NCBI GenBank assembly: GCA_963971575.1
Contig: OZ020624.1
Span: 13,602,625 to 13,666,624, forward strand
Origin: Liopterus haemorrhoidalis
Lineage: Eukaryota; Arthropoda; Insecta; Coleoptera; Dytiscidae
DNA length: 64,000 nucleotides
Reading direction: 5' to 3'
The position numbers and the translations under genes are program-made. The notes beneath the pieces were generated by a model. That model was given only the letters and a program-made list of their open reading frames with translations, was not told the origin of the DNA and did no database searches. Positions 33,171 through 43,655 of this stretch are shown here, piece by piece (position 1 is the first letter of the stretch; every line of letters begins with the position of its first letter).

Positions 33171-34189
33171 TGCGACGCTCCTACCTCGATACCCTTTTAC
33201 TATCAGGCAGGTAGTGGAGTTCGGTCGCAAATGACGCTTACCTGTACTCGTTCAGTTATGTTATTCGGGCGCCAACCGATTGCTCGGATTTCTCAGTGGA
33301 GCGAGGTCCGGGTTCCAAGATAACACCCACACTCTCTCTCGCATAGGCACACACCAAAGAAAACAGCAGAAACTTTTAACCCGGATTTATTTTATCTCAA
33401 ACGTATATAACAAAGAAAAAACACAAAAATAATATAATAATATATTTCAATGGTGGGATTCTCCGTCCCTGGTCCTCTGTTGGGGCGTCCTTCGTGGGCG
33501 ACGTGGACTCTGCAAAGAAACAAACACCCCCCCCCTCTCTCGCGACACTCTATCCGCGCGAGAAGCGATACGTCTGGCGAAGCTGGAACGGACGCAAACT
33601 TTGCCAGCGCGCAACGCTTCCCAATGCCCGTCAAAACCCCCACCCTTGGGCTAGAGCAAGATCTCCCCACCCTGCTCTATCCGTGGTATGAAGTATTGCA
33701 CCCGGCCTTAGCTGGAACGGACGCAAACCTTAGCAGGGCGCAACACTTCAAGACCAACACAAATGCTCCCCTTTTTCCGCAAAAAAAGAAAACAACAATC
33801 CCTCGCGACACTCGAGCAGCGTGGGAAGTGATACGTCTGGCGAAGCTGGAACAGACGCAAACTCTGCCAGTACGCAACACTTCCAAATGCTAGTCCACTA
33901 TTGTCCGTGATGAAGGAAGCGGGGTGTCTGTCGATGCTGGAACAGACACAGCAGAGCCAGAACACAACACTTCAAAAATCACAGAACAATACAGACAAAA
34001 ATACAATCGACAAAAAATCAGATAATAAATTAACCACAAAATTTACTTACTCGTATATTCACTACCTCTGCTCGAAGATGCCTTATTTGAAATTCCCCTG
34101 TGAGGTCCTATACATGAAAATACCTATGTGCCACCGAGAGGCAAGCATGTTCGGTCAGCGCCATCTGTTAGTGTAAAAGACAACTGCTG
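33171..34189 (-). repeat. 3' LTR, distal part (split by Jockey LINE)
   Basis: Nearly identical to 42,257-43,280 except for a 20-bp gap (near 34,060 versus 43,146-43,170) and a few bases. Contains GC-rich blocks whose overlapping open frames on both strands (33,392-33,965; 42,483-43,052 in the other LTR) are not genes. Confidence 0.85.
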
Positions 34190-34334
34190 ACTGACTGAGA
34201 TCTTTAATCGTAAATTTGAGCCCCGCACTATGTGCATATCTCAAAAATCTCTATTTTCCATTTATGGTTTCTCTTGTTTGTTTATTTTTGCCATTGGCTC
34301 ACTTTGTGTTGGTTTGGACTGTTGTCCTTAGTGG

Positions 34335-37025
34335 TTAATTAAATGTAACGCATCTGGGCCTCCTGTGTTTCAGCGGGGTGTGTAGATCATATTCAAGGAA
34401 CATGTCATTAAATTGATCCGAATCTAGCTGTTTGGTTGTCTCAAAGAACTTGGTAGCTAGTTCTTTGATGACGTCGCGGATCATGGGCATCTTTAGATCC
34501 ATGTGTAGCTGGTTGTTTCTCATGAACCAGGGAGCGTCTGAGATCATCCGTAAGGCCCGGTTCTGGACCTTTTGCAGTAATTCGATTGCGCTGTCATGCG
34601 CATATCCCCAAATAGGTGCAGCGTAAAGTATCTGCGGTCTTACAATCGACTTGTAAAGCCTAATTTTATTATTTAGGCTCATGCTACTTTTGCGTTTTAG
34701 CAGCGGCCATAGTCTAGCTATAGTTGTTCTAGCTTGTATGCGTTTTCCTCGTAGGTGTTCGTACCAGGATAGTCTCTTATCAAGAGTGACGCCTAAATAT
34801 TTTGTGGATGTATTCCATGGTATAGCTTTACCTGAGACTTCCACTGCTCCAGTGGGTTTAAGCCTGCGCCTGGTAAATAGCACTGCTGAGCTCTTCTCAG
34901 GATTTATTTTAATTCTCCAAGTGTCATACCATTCGCTCAGAGCATCCATCTTGGTCTGGAGCCTCTGAGTGATCACAGACACGTTAACAGACCTATATAA
35001 GGCCACAGTGTCATCTGCGTATTCAGCATCTAGTGTTCCTCCGGTACGGGGCATGTCGCTAACATAAATGTTAAATAATAGGGGCCCTAGTATGGATCCT
35101 TGGGGCACACCTGCTTCTATTTTCCTGATAGTGGACAGGTGATCATTTAGTTTAACTCTAAATGTTCTCTTCTTTAAATAGGATGCGATCAGCTTCACTA
35201 GGTGTAGCGGAAATCTTGCTTCAAAAAGTTTGAAACAAAGACCATTATGCCATACTTTGTCGAAAGCTTTCGCCACATCGAGGAAGACAGCTCCCGTGGC
35301 GCGTCTAGTGTTAAAGCCTCCGACAATGTATTCAACTACCCTAAGCAGTTGATGATTGGTGGAGTACTTTTTTCTAAAACCATGCTGCGTGTCCGGGATG
35401 GTGTTGTTCTCTTCTGCATGTTTTTGTAGTCTCTTTTGTATTGCCTTCTCGGTCACTTTACCTAGGTTGCTGAGAAGACTGATCGGTCGGTAATTTTGGG
35501 GGAATTTGCGATCTTTCCCCGGTTTTGGTAACATAACAACGTTGGCGTTCTTCCATATTGACGGAAAGTGGCCAAGTCTCATTGTCGCATTAATGATATT
35601 TGTCAATGCTACAACTGCTATTCTAGGTAGAAAGCGAATCGCGGCGTTTGGGATATCATCTGGTCCTGCAGCTTTTCTGATGTTGACTTTGGACGTAATT
35701 TGATATATTTCTTCGGGAGTAGCAAAGTCAATTTCTTCGTGCTCGTGAGTTACACGAAGACGTAATCTGGTGACTTTGTTCACCCGATGAATATGGTCCA
35801 GGTCCACATTATCGTTGTTGTTTTGGAACTGTAATTCTAGGCTGTTAGCCAGTTGTTCGGCTTTGTCTTCAGTACTGTAGACCAGCCCGTTCTCTCCATG
35901 TAGGACAGTGCTGAAAGTTTTCTTGGACCGTAGTATTTTAGAGATTTTCCACATTACATTCTGGTTTTCGTCAAAGCTTTCGATGGTAGATCTCCATCTA
36001 TCATTTTTTATCGAAGCAATTTCGTTGTTGATTCTAGTCTTGAGTTGGTTGTATGTTGTTTTATCTTCCGAGGACCTATATTTTTGGAATTTCTTCCGTA
36101 CTCTGTTTCTTTCCCTGATAAGCTGGCGTATCCAATGAGGAAGAGCTAGCGGGTTAGAGGCGTGAGCCACTGTAGTAGATGTCGCCGCCGCCAGAGCTTC
36201 TTGTATCGCTTCCGTGAGTCTGGCAGTTTGTTTTTCCAACTCATCATTTGAAGTGATAAGTGGAAAGGGACTAAGGTATTCCTGTACCTTATCAGTGAAG
36301 AGTGGCCAGTTGATCTTCTTGATCGTCGGAGGTTTTGAGCAGACCGGTTCAATGTTAATGTCCATGATGACAGGATTATGGTCAGATGAAAGGTCGGTTA
36401 GGGACTCAATATTATCTATTGATGTGTTTTTGGCCACAGCAATGTCAATGACGTCGGGTCGGTATCCCTGCTTGTGAAAGAAAGTTGGTGCCGTTGGCCC
36501 ATGGGCTACCAAACCATGGGTCAAGGCGAACTTCAGCAGGTTTTTCCCTCTTGTGTTAATGATGCGGCTATTCCAAAGTGGGTGCTTGGCATTAAAGTCT
36601 CCTGCTGCTACCGTGGGAGTTGACTCACCAAATATATTTTCCAGGTCTTCTGCAAGTAGAGAGTATTTCGGGGTCTGATATACAGACACAATATTTATCC
36701 GTTTGTTGTTTTTCATCGTAATGGAAACAGCATTTGCTTCCAAGTTTTTAAGAGCGTGGTGTTCGAGCGCGCAATGGTCGATGCTTCTTCTCACGAAGAT
36801 GGCAGTTCCTCCTCCTTTCTGATCCTTCCTGTCTCGACGGTGACAGTAGAAATTAGCTAATTTAGGGTTGAAACTTGGTCGCAAATGTGTTTCATTTACT
36901 AGTACAACGTCCAGCTTGTGTCTGTGTACAAACTCTTCAAGCTCGTTGATCTTTTCATTTAGACCATCCGCGTTCCAGCATGCTAATCTCAGAGTATGGG
37001 GGGTCCTTGAAATTTTTGCAGCCAT
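34335..37025 (-). CDS. Jockey-W ORF2: endonuclease and reverse transcriptase
   Basis: 896 codons. Residues 1 to about 225 are an exonuclease-endonuclease-phosphatase fold nuclease: ACWNADGLNEK, LVNETHLRP, VAAGDFNAKHPLW and the catalytic SSDHNPVI. It nicks target DNA to prime reverse transcription. The reverse transcriptase spans about 440-740, with NYRPISLLSNLGKVTEK, HGFRKKYSTNHQL, VFLDVAKAFDKVWH, GVPQGSILGPLLFNIY and catalytic YADDTVAL near residue 668, then KYLGVTLDKRLSW. There is no RNase H, normal for Jockey-clade elements. All expected catalytic residues visible are present. The start ATG (37,025-37,023) overlaps the ORF1 stop in TAATG, pointing to termination-reinitiation. Confidence 0.93.
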   Translation of the reverse strand: MAAKISRTPHTLRLACWNADGLNEKINELEEFVHRHKLDVVLVNETHLRPSFNPKLANFYCHRRDRKDQKGGGTAIFVRRSIDHCALEHHALKNLEANAVSITMKNNKRINIVSVYQTPKYSLLAEDLENIFGESTPTVAAGDFNAKHPLWNSRIINTRGKNLLKFALTHGLVAHGPTAPTFFHKQGYRPDVIDIAVAKNTSIDNIESLTDLSSDHNPVIMDINIEPVCSKPPTIKKINWPLFTDKVQEYLSPFPLITSNDELEKQTARLTEAIQEALAAATSTTVAHASNPLALPHWIRQLIRERNRVRKKFQKYRSSEDKTTYNQLKTRINNEIASIKNDRWRSTIESFDENQNVMWKISKILRSKKTFSTVLHGENGLVYSTEDKAEQLANSLELQFQNNNDNVDLDHIHRVNKVTRLRLRVTHEHEEIDFATPEEIYQITSKVNIRKAAGPDDIPNAAIRFLPRIAVVALTNIINATMRLGHFPSIWKNANVVMLPKPGKDRKFPQNYRPISLLSNLGKVTEKAIQKRLQKHAEENNTIPDTQHGFRKKYSTNHQLLRVVEYIVGGFNTRRATGAVFLDVAKAFDKVWHNGLCFKLFEARFPLHLVKLIASYLKKRTFRVKLNDHLSTIRKIEAGVPQGSILGPLLFNIYVSDMPRTGGTLDAEYADDTVALYRSVNVSVITQRLQTKMDALSEWYDTWRIKINPEKSSAVLFTRRRLKPTGAVEVSGKAIPWNTSTKYLGVTLDKRLSWYEHLRGKRIQARTTIARLWPLLKRKSSMSLNNKIRLYKSIVRPQILYAAPIWGYAHDSAIELLQKVQNRALRMISDAPWFMRNNQLHMDLKMPMIRDVIKELATKFFETTKQLDSDQFNDMFLEYDLHTPLKHRRPRCVTFN

Positions 37026-38632
37026 TATTCAAGGGCCTCTAACATGGTGGTGAAGGTGTTGGTTAAGTCCTTCAGTAGCGCTGCAATTGTAATTTTAAGA
37101 GTGGCTTTATTATTGGTGGCCACAGCTGCCGCTAGCTGCCTAGGGCTGGCTTGGTCTACTGAAGGTCCAGGGGCGGATCTAGTTGTAGGTCTTTTGGCTG
37201 GACTCTTTCCTTTGTCTACAGGTTTACTGGCGGGTTTATCATCAGATTTAGTGGTAGGATCTGATTTCGTTGATCCTACAGTAGCCTGGCTGTAAGATAC
37301 CCCAGCTTTAGTGTTAGCAGGGCGAGTAATTACTCTATTTTGTCTATTTTGTGGCTCATTATTGGTACTTGCAATGTTTTTAGGAAACGCTGGGCATCCT
37401 CTATAATTTGCCGGATGATCGCCTTTGCAATTGATGCATCTAGCCTTTCCTTTTTCCTTGGTGTGTGTGCATGAGGAAGATAGATGGTCTCCTCCGCAAC
37501 GCACACACTTTGGCGGAGCGGTACAGCAATTTGCCGCATGCCTAAACTGTTGGCAGCGGTGGCATTGCGATATCAAATTGCTACGCCTAAGGGTTTCTAC
37601 CTTGATCTTAAGGTTGAAGACGCTTTTTAATTCGAAAATTAGTTTACCATCGGAGGATTTCTCCAATTCAACCATAATCAGTGGTGATGGTTTCTTAGTG
37701 GGGCCCACTCTGATGCGCCGCACCAGGAGAACCGGAAACTTTAAGTCTTTTAATTCCTCAGCGACCTCTTCTTCTGAGATGCCGACTGGGATGCCTCTTA
37801 AAACTATTTTTAATGTCTTATCTTCTGGCAGTTGATAAGTGTGGTAGGCCAGATTATTATTTTCCAACAATTTAGTAAGAGCTCTAAAATCATTTGAGCT
37901 GACCGGAAAAATGCGAATGGAGTCGCCTGAGGTGTTAGATGGCGCGATGTTGATTCCCGCATTTTTTATTTGCCTGTTGAGCTGTGCCCAATTAGTCTGG
38001 CTCCTCAATATGATTGGAGGGATCTTTCCTACGGGTGATTCTGTAGATATCTCTGCTTGCTTCTTCTTTAGTGAAGAAGAGTCGTTTGAGGGTTTGCTCG
38101 TGTGGTCGAAAGTTGCCTTTTTGTTTGGTTGATCGGGTATTGGGGCATAGCTCGTAGAAGCTACGGGTTCTGCCGGTGAAGGCATTATAGTTGCCGGAGC
38201 CTGCTTTGGAGTAGGCAGGGCTGGAAACTCTGAATGTTCTTCATTCGCTGTGGAAGGAGAGACTGCGTCAGCTTCCGATCCTGAAGATTGGCTATTGGCT
38301 TCTTTAATTCTTTTAATTTTCTTACCAGCTTTGGGGCTGGTCTTTCTGCTGTTCTTCCTTTTAATAACTTTGCGGAATCCATCTGATTTTTCGTTGTTAT
38401 TGTCCTCCTCATTTACGGGGGTATCTGAATCTGAAGAGTTGTCAGCTCGGATGGTTGAGTTGCTCGTAGCGGAACTTGACCTAGAGAAGACCGATTCGTT
38501 GTCGTTGTCGCTGTCATTTTGGCGGTCTAATGCTTCTTTGATCATTTTATCTATGATTCTAGAGAGATCATCGATAAAAGTGTCTCTAAGATCGTCTGGG
38601 AGATACTTCGTGTACCTTGATAAGGTCTCCAT
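37025..38632 (-). CDS. Jockey-W ORF1: Gag-like nucleic-acid-binding protein
   Basis: 535 codons. The N-terminal 200 residues are low complexity, rich in Ser, Asp, Asn and Lys with a basic KAGKKIKRIKEA patch. A folded region follows (about 210-350, with KIVLRGIPVGISEEEVAEEL), then three cysteine knuckles: CHRCQQFRHAANC, CVRCGGDHLSSSC and CINCKGDHPANYRGC, the standard Jockey pattern. The tail is Lys/Ser/Thr-rich. Expected to coat element RNA and help bring it to the nucleus. The stop TAA shares its last A with the ORF2 ATG (37,025). Start at 38,632 is the first methionine after a clear 5' untranslated region. Confidence 0.93.
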   Translation of the reverse strand: METLSRYTKYLPDDLRDTFIDDLSRIIDKMIKEALDRQNDSDNDNESVFSRSSSATSNSTIRADNSSDSDTPVNEEDNNNEKSDGFRKVIKRKNSRKTSPKAGKKIKRIKEANSQSSGSEADAVSPSTANEEHSEFPALPTPKQAPATIMPSPAEPVASTSYAPIPDQPNKKATFDHTSKPSNDSSSLKKKQAEISTESPVGKIPPIILRSQTNWAQLNRQIKNAGINIAPSNTSGDSIRIFPVSSNDFRALTKLLENNNLAYHTYQLPEDKTLKIVLRGIPVGISEEEVAEELKDLKFPVLLVRRIRVGPTKKPSPLIMVELEKSSDGKLIFELKSVFNLKIKVETLRRSNLISQCHRCQQFRHAANCCTAPPKCVRCGGDHLSSSCTHTKEKGKARCINCKGDHPANYRGCPAFPKNIASTNNEPQNRQNRVITRPANTKAGVSYSQATVGSTKSDPTTKSDDKPASKPVDKGKSPAKRPTTRSAPGPSVDQASPRQLAAAVATNNKATLKITIAALLKDLTNTFTTMLEALE

Positions 38633-38639
38633 ATTGGTT

Positions 38640-39197
38640 GGGGTCTAAAATACTGGTGTTAGCCTCCGTAGGAGGCTGTTATCCGTACTGGACTCTCAGG
38701 GCCGCAAAAATGGCTCGCGGGCCGCAAATGGCTCGGGGGACACAAATGGCTCGCGGGCCGCACTTGGCCCGGGGCCGCACTTGGCTCTGGGGCCAACACT
38801 ATGTGATCACACCCCTGACTACAACCAGGGTAGAACCACAACTCAATGTTAATGCACTAACACTGTCCACAATAACTAGGCACTATTGCGTCTCTAGTAT
38901 TGTTTTCCGCACTGTAGTTGCATGTAACTACGTAGTTGAGTTTACATTTGTAAACAAACGAACTCACAATCACAAAAACTGACACCCACGGCACTGGGGC
39001 CATTCACTGAACACTTTGTATCAATCCCTAGGCACTATTGCGTCTCTAGAAATTAATATAAACATTGCACAATTAACAACATGTCACAGTTATTGTTTAT
39101 TTTGTTTGAACACACTTGATATTTAGCACTCAAAATATCACGGAGGGTATCTGTACTGTACGACAGACGATCTCACAATAATATATGTGACATATAT
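38640..39197 (-). promoter_or_regulatory. Jockey-W 5' untranslated region with short repeats
   Basis: About 560 bp before ORF1. Positions 38,700-38,795 hold a tandem of roughly 18-bp GC-rich units (GGCTCGCGGGCCGCAAAT and variants). CTAGGCACTATTGCGTCTCT occurs twice (about 38,877 and 39,029). Jockey-type LINEs use internal promoters in this region, so these repeats are promoter candidates; not demonstrated here. Confidence 0.5.
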
Positions 39198-39687
39198 AAA
39201 GACAACTGCTGCGGGAGGTCGAGGGAGGTCGATGTCTCCACTGGTCCTTACGCTAGCGAGAGGTAAGGATGTTCGGTCAGCGCCATCTGTTAGTGTAAAA
39301 GACAACTGCTGCGTGAAGTCGAGGGAGGTCGATGTCTCCACTGGTCCTTACGCTAGCGAGAGGTAAGGATGTTCGGTCAGCGCCATCTGTTAGGTGTAAA
39401 AGGCAACTACATCCTCACAGGAAAATTTCAAACAAAAACAAAAAAAGAAATTCAGGAATTTAATTTTAAAAAATTTTTATGGCCGATTAAAATTTTAATT
39501 TTATTAAAATAATTTGGGATAGGCCCCAGCCTATCCCAAAAACAAAAAAAAATATTTCCACCCTCCAAGGGGTGTCGAACCCGGGTCCCCCGAACGTCCA
39601 TCAAATCTGCCAAGCATTAAGACCGCTCGACCAGGCTCGCCTGGTTAAAAAATTCAATTTTGGGACGATCACTTGTGCATCGTCACA
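39198..39687 (-). repeat. 3' LTR, proximal part (5' side of the Jockey insertion)
   Basis: Matches 43,285-43,774 of the other LTR, including two 100-bp tandem units and the tRNA-like block. On the coding strand it starts TGTGACGATG at 39,687. Confidence 0.85.
39569..39643 (-). other. tRNA-like sequence inside the LTR (copy 1)
   Basis: Minus strand: GGCGAGCCTGGTCGAGCGGT (A-box-like TGGTCGAGCGG) and, about 40 bp on, CCGGGTTCGACACCCC (B-box GGTTCGACACC). The spacing and the GGGTTCGA loop look like a tRNA of the Leu/Ser type, but the ends do not close into a full acceptor stem. Present in both LTRs (also 43,656-43,730), so it was part of the LTR at insertion. Confidence 0.55.
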
Positions 39688-39698
39688 CTCTCCTCTTA
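39688..39698 (-). promoter_or_regulatory. Polypurine tract of the LTR element
   Basis: TAAGAGGAGAG on the coding strand directly before the 3' LTR start TGTGACG, the primer for plus-strand DNA synthesis. Confidence 0.7.
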
Positions 39699-40147
39699 CT
39701 TCGCCCAAAAAAAGAAAAACCAAAACTGCGGCTATCAGGGATCCGGGGGTATCGTGATCCATCTCCCGGCTGCCAACCGCAAACAGCAGCGCTTCTTCGG
39801 GTTCCAACCCTTGGGCCGCAACCGAGTGAGCGGTATCACTGCCCTCGTCGTGCGGCTGTCCCTGGGCAGGCCGGGGTTATTCCGGTCCCCCTTCTTCCGG
39901 GGTGATGCGGGGGAAAACGGAGTAGATCGGTCGGCCGGTGCGGGAGGCCGTGGCAGGGGAACAGGCCACCATTCCTCCAGGGCGGCGCCGGTCTTCGGTG
40001 GGGACGGTAGGCCCCGAGGGGGGCTAGTCGGGTGACATAGCGGTGATCCGCCCGGGATTGGTGATGTGTCCATGTCGATCCAGTCGGCGTCCTCGGCCGA
40101 TGGGCGGTAGGGCGTCCGTGGTGTCCTGGGCATCTCGGGCGTGTGGA

Positions 40148-42151
40148 TCATCGGCGGTGTCCACGGGTCGGCAGCTGTGACTTGGGGACCACCAGCCGGT
40201 GACGCAGGCCACGCGGCGTCAGTGCGGTCGGAGTTGGGGGAGGCGTCCTTTGACCTGGCGCCGGAGTCCGTTGTCGCGGCGGAGTCGAGGGGGGCTCGTC
40301 AAATGCTCCCATCGGGAAGTCCGGCATCTCGTCTTGAGGGTGGGCGATGTAGCGCGTCCTGGTCACACCTAGAGTCATCATAAAGTTACCTTTATGCCCT
40401 GGATGTGCATTTGCTTCAACGCCCTTCCTTGCGGGCTCGTGAACTCCACGACTTGTGGCGATTGTAGTCGCGTGACGGTCCATGGTCCCGAATACCTTGG
40501 GGCCAGTTCCGCGGCAAACCCATTTCCTCCGGGGGAGAGGGGTCGTTTGCAACGCCTCACAGCTTCGCCGACGCGAGGTTTCCAACCTCTGGTACTCGCT
40601 CCCGGCCGCTGGCCTGACTGTTAAGCAAGACGTCTCCTTGCTTGCTCCGAGCTTACTTTTTCCATGCGAAAAGTCGAACTTCAGGCGCCAGGCCCTAATG
40701 GCGTCCATACCTAGTATCATGGATACTGGTAGCCCTGGTAAGCAGAACCATTCGATCCGTCGGCAGATTCCTTCGATCACGGCTCTCATTTCCCAGGGGC
40801 CCTGGGCTGTCACCACCTCACCGTTAGGTAGCAGGACCTCTAATCCCTGCTCCTGTCTCGCCGTGGCTCCATTCTTTATGCAGTGTTCCAGGAGCGTCTC
40901 GTCGACGTACGACCGGCAGGATCCGGTGTCCACCAAAGCGTGGACGGCCCGTCCTTTTATCTCGACCTCCTGGAATACTCGGTCGTCCCTCCGTGTGGAC
41001 TGGAGGGATATCACTTGCGTCGCTTCGCTCCCTGGTTGCGAGCCCCTGCTTCCGTTTCCCGGGTGAGCAAGGCGGCAGTTGCAGGCTTCGGACGTGAGGC
41101 CGTCGTGGCCACACCGGTGACAGAACTGCCTCAGGGAGTTCGGACATAGCCGGGCGCTATGCCCCCGTTGACTGCATCTCCAACAGTCTCGTTTGGGGTC
41201 GTAATCCCTGTTTACTGGTGCTTGCTCGCGGGGTTGGCGGGCCACCTCCTCGGTAGCGGCCAGCGAGGCCGGTTTCTTCAGGACCTGGCGGTTCAGGTCT
41301 CTCTGCAGCTTCTCATACTCCTCGATTGACTGCAGGAGCCCGTTTAGGTCGGAGAAATCCCTCCTCCGTATATATTGCCTGTATTCCGGCAGAAGATTAT
41401 TATACAGCCGATATAGCTGTTGTTCACTGCTTAATTGTCCATGGCGACGCATCAGCGTTTGCAGGTCAATGCAGTATTCCCTGCCGCGCTCCCCTTGGCG
41501 TTAGAGACGTTTCCCTGCTTCTTCCTCTAGCCGCATCCGATAGTCACTGGGCCAGTAGAACGCCTTAAAGTCCTTCTCAAAATCCGCCCAGGTGTTCCAT
41601 GAGCCCCGACTGTTCCGGCTCCACAACAATACCGTACCCTTCAAGAGTTCGGATACAGCCACCAGGAGTTGAGAATCCTCGAGCCCGTATGACTCCTTCA
41701 GCTCGTGAACGCGTTCTAAAAATGCGATGGGGTCGGCCCGACCGTCGAACGAGACGTTCCACTTGCGGACGACCTCACATACGTGCCTACTGTTCCGGCT
41801 CAGGTCCAGCACATGGTGTCCTGCCGTAGAGTCCTGCACGCCCGATGTCGAATTACGCGGGGCGGACAGCTCCGGTGGGCTCTCTCGTTTCGGGGTGCTC
41901 GCCTGGACAGCGGTGTGTTGGTCGGCCACTTGTATTGCCTGCCTGGCAAATTTGGCCAGCCAAGCCCTCTGTTCTTCAGGGGTGCCAGAGGTATCCTGGC
42001 CGTATTTTCTCAGTTCAGCCTCCACTTCCTGTGGACTGAACCGGTTCACCCATTCGGGTGTTGAGACGACTTCGTTGTCCATCATGCTGGACTCGTCTCC
42101 CATGTACCACTTTCCACTCGCGGTTTCTGGCACACCTGTCTCTGGCATCAC
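40148..42151 (-). CDS. Gag and protease of the LTR element (one in-frame stop)
   Basis: Two open stretches, 42,151-41,501 and about 41,500-40,148, lie in the same frame, separated only by a TAA at 41,501-41,503. The first is a Gag capsid (WNVSFDGRADPIAFLERVHE, LLKGTVLLWSRN). The second continues with a capsid tail, knuckles CWRCSQRGHSARLC and CHRCGHDGLTSEAC, and an aspartic protease: HALVDTGSCRSYVD with a normal D-T-G, and SMILGMDAIRAW. After about FDFSHGKSK the frame runs into non-homologous sequence, the deletion junction, and ends in a Pro/Thr-rich tail of unclear meaning. Confidence 0.8.
40378..40560 (-). pseudogene. Integrase C-terminal remnant of the LTR element
   Basis: 60 codons: LAPRYSGPWTVTRLQSPQVV resembles the SH3-like end of Gypsy integrases (PRYxGPYxV). 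It lies in a different frame from the gag-protease ORF and directly behind the protease, marking the far side of the deletion that removed reverse transcriptase and the integrase core. Confidence 0.55.
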
Positions 42152-42235
42152 TCTCGATGCCCAAGCTTCTGTCTCTTTGGTGTGCGGTCGTGTGTGTGTG
42201 TGTTAACCTCGCTTCCTTATACAGTTTTTTTTTGA

Positions 42236-42253
42236 GTCCCTGTTCGGGCGCCA
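42236..42253 (-). promoter_or_regulatory. Primer-binding site matching a tRNA-Lys 3' end
   Basis: TGGCGCCCGAACAGGGAC on the coding strand, three bases after the 5' LTR. It corresponds to the 3' end of the tRNA-Lys type used as primer by many retroelements. It fixes the orientation of the element. Confidence 0.85.
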
Positions 42254-43260
42254 AATTGCGACGCTCCTACCTCGATACCCTTTTACTATCAGGCAGGTAG
42301 TGGAGTTCGGTCGCAAATGACGCTTACCTGTACTCGTTCAGTTATGTTATTCGGGCGCCAACCGATTGCTCGGATTTCTCAGTGGAGCGAGGTCCGGGTT
42401 CCAAGATAACACCCACACTCTCTCTCGCATAGGCACACACCAAAGAAAACAGCAGAAACTTTTAACCCGGATTTATTTTATCTCAAACGTATATAACAAA
42501 GAAAAAACACAAAAATAATATAATAATATATTTCAATGGTGGGATTCTCCGTCCCTGGTCCTCTGTTGGGGCGTCCTTCGTGGGCGACGTGGACTCTGCA
42601 AAGAAACAAACACCCCCCCCCCTCTCTCGCGACACTCTATCCGCGCGAGAAGCGATACGTCTGGCGAAGCTGGAACGGACGCAAACTTTGCCAGCGCGCA
42701 ACGCTTCCCAATGCCCGTCAAAACCCCCACCCTTGGGCTAGAGCAAGATCTCCCCACCCTGCTCTATCCGTGGTATGAAGTATTGCACCCGGCCTTAGCT
42801 GGAACGGACGCAAACCTTAGCAGGGCGCAACACTTCAAGACCAACACAAATGCTCCCCTTTTTCCGCAAAAAAAGAAAACAACAATCCCTCGCGACACTC
42901 GAGCAGCGTGGGAAGTGATACGTCTGGCGAAGCTGGAACAGACGCAAACTCTGCCAGTACGCAACACTTCCAAATGCTAGTCCACTATTGTCCGTGATGA
43001 AGGAAGCGGGGTGTCTGTCGATGCTGGAACAGACACAGCAGAGCCAGAACACAACACTTCAAAAATCACAGAACAATACAGACAAAAATACAATCGACAA
43101 AAAATCAGATAATAAATTAACCACAAAATTTACTTACTCGTATATTCACTCGTATATTGCAGAGGTTCACTACCTCTGCTCGAAGATGCCTTATTTGAAA
43201 TTCCCCTGTGAAGTCCTATACATGAAAATACCTATGTGCCACCGAGAGGCAAGCATGTTC

Positions 43261-43500
43261 GGTCAGCGCCATCTGTTAGTGTAAAAGACAACTGCTGCGG
43301 GAGGTCGAGGGAGGTCGATGTCTCCACTAGTCCTTACGCTAGCGAGAGGTAAGGATGTTCGGTCAGCGCCATCTGTTAGTGTAAAAGACAACTGCTGCGT
43401 GAAGTCGAGGGAGGTCGATGTCTCCACTGGTCCTTACGCTAGCGAGAGGTAAGGATGTTCGGTCAGCGCCATCTGTTAGGTGTAAAAGGCAACTACATCC
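43261..43500 (-). repeat. Tandem 100-bp repeat in the LTR
   Basis: GGTCAGCGCCATCTGTTAG starts at 43,261, 43,361 and 43,461, exactly 100 bp apart. The same units occur in the 3' LTR (34,161, 39,275, 39,375). The Jockey element inserted in the first of them. Confidence 0.85.
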
Positions 43501-43655
43501 TCACAGGAAAATTTCAAACAAAAACAAAAAAAGAAATTCAGGAATTTAATTTTAAAAAAATTTTATGGCCGATTAAAATTTTAATTTTATTAAAATAATT
43601 TGGGATAGGCCCCAGCCTATCCCAAAAACCAAAAAAATATATTTCCACCCTCCAA

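Larger units (their letters stand above)
34190..39197 (-). mobile_element. Jockey-type LINE (Jockey-W), apparently full length and intact
   Basis: Inserted in the 3' LTR between two copies of the 14-bp AAAGACAACTGCTG (34,176-34,189 and 39,198-39,211), a perfect target duplication. It has a 5' untranslated region of about 560 bp, ORF1 (37,025-38,632) and ORF2 (34,335-37,025) without any stop or frameshift, and a 145-bp 3' region ending without a clear poly(A), at a CAGTCAGT repeat on the coding strand. Total 5.0 kb, the usual size for Jockey elements. The most recent insertion in the nest and possibly still competent. Confidence 0.9.

Noticed and set aside
33392..33965. Overlapping open frames in the LTR, repeated at 42,483-43,052
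   Set aside because: Identical pairs on both strands in the two LTRs, caused by GC-rich composition; no recognizable protein and not conserved as one frame.
39569..39643. A functional tRNA gene
   Set aside because: A and B boxes are present but the acceptor stem does not close and it is an LTR component; kept only as tRNA-like.
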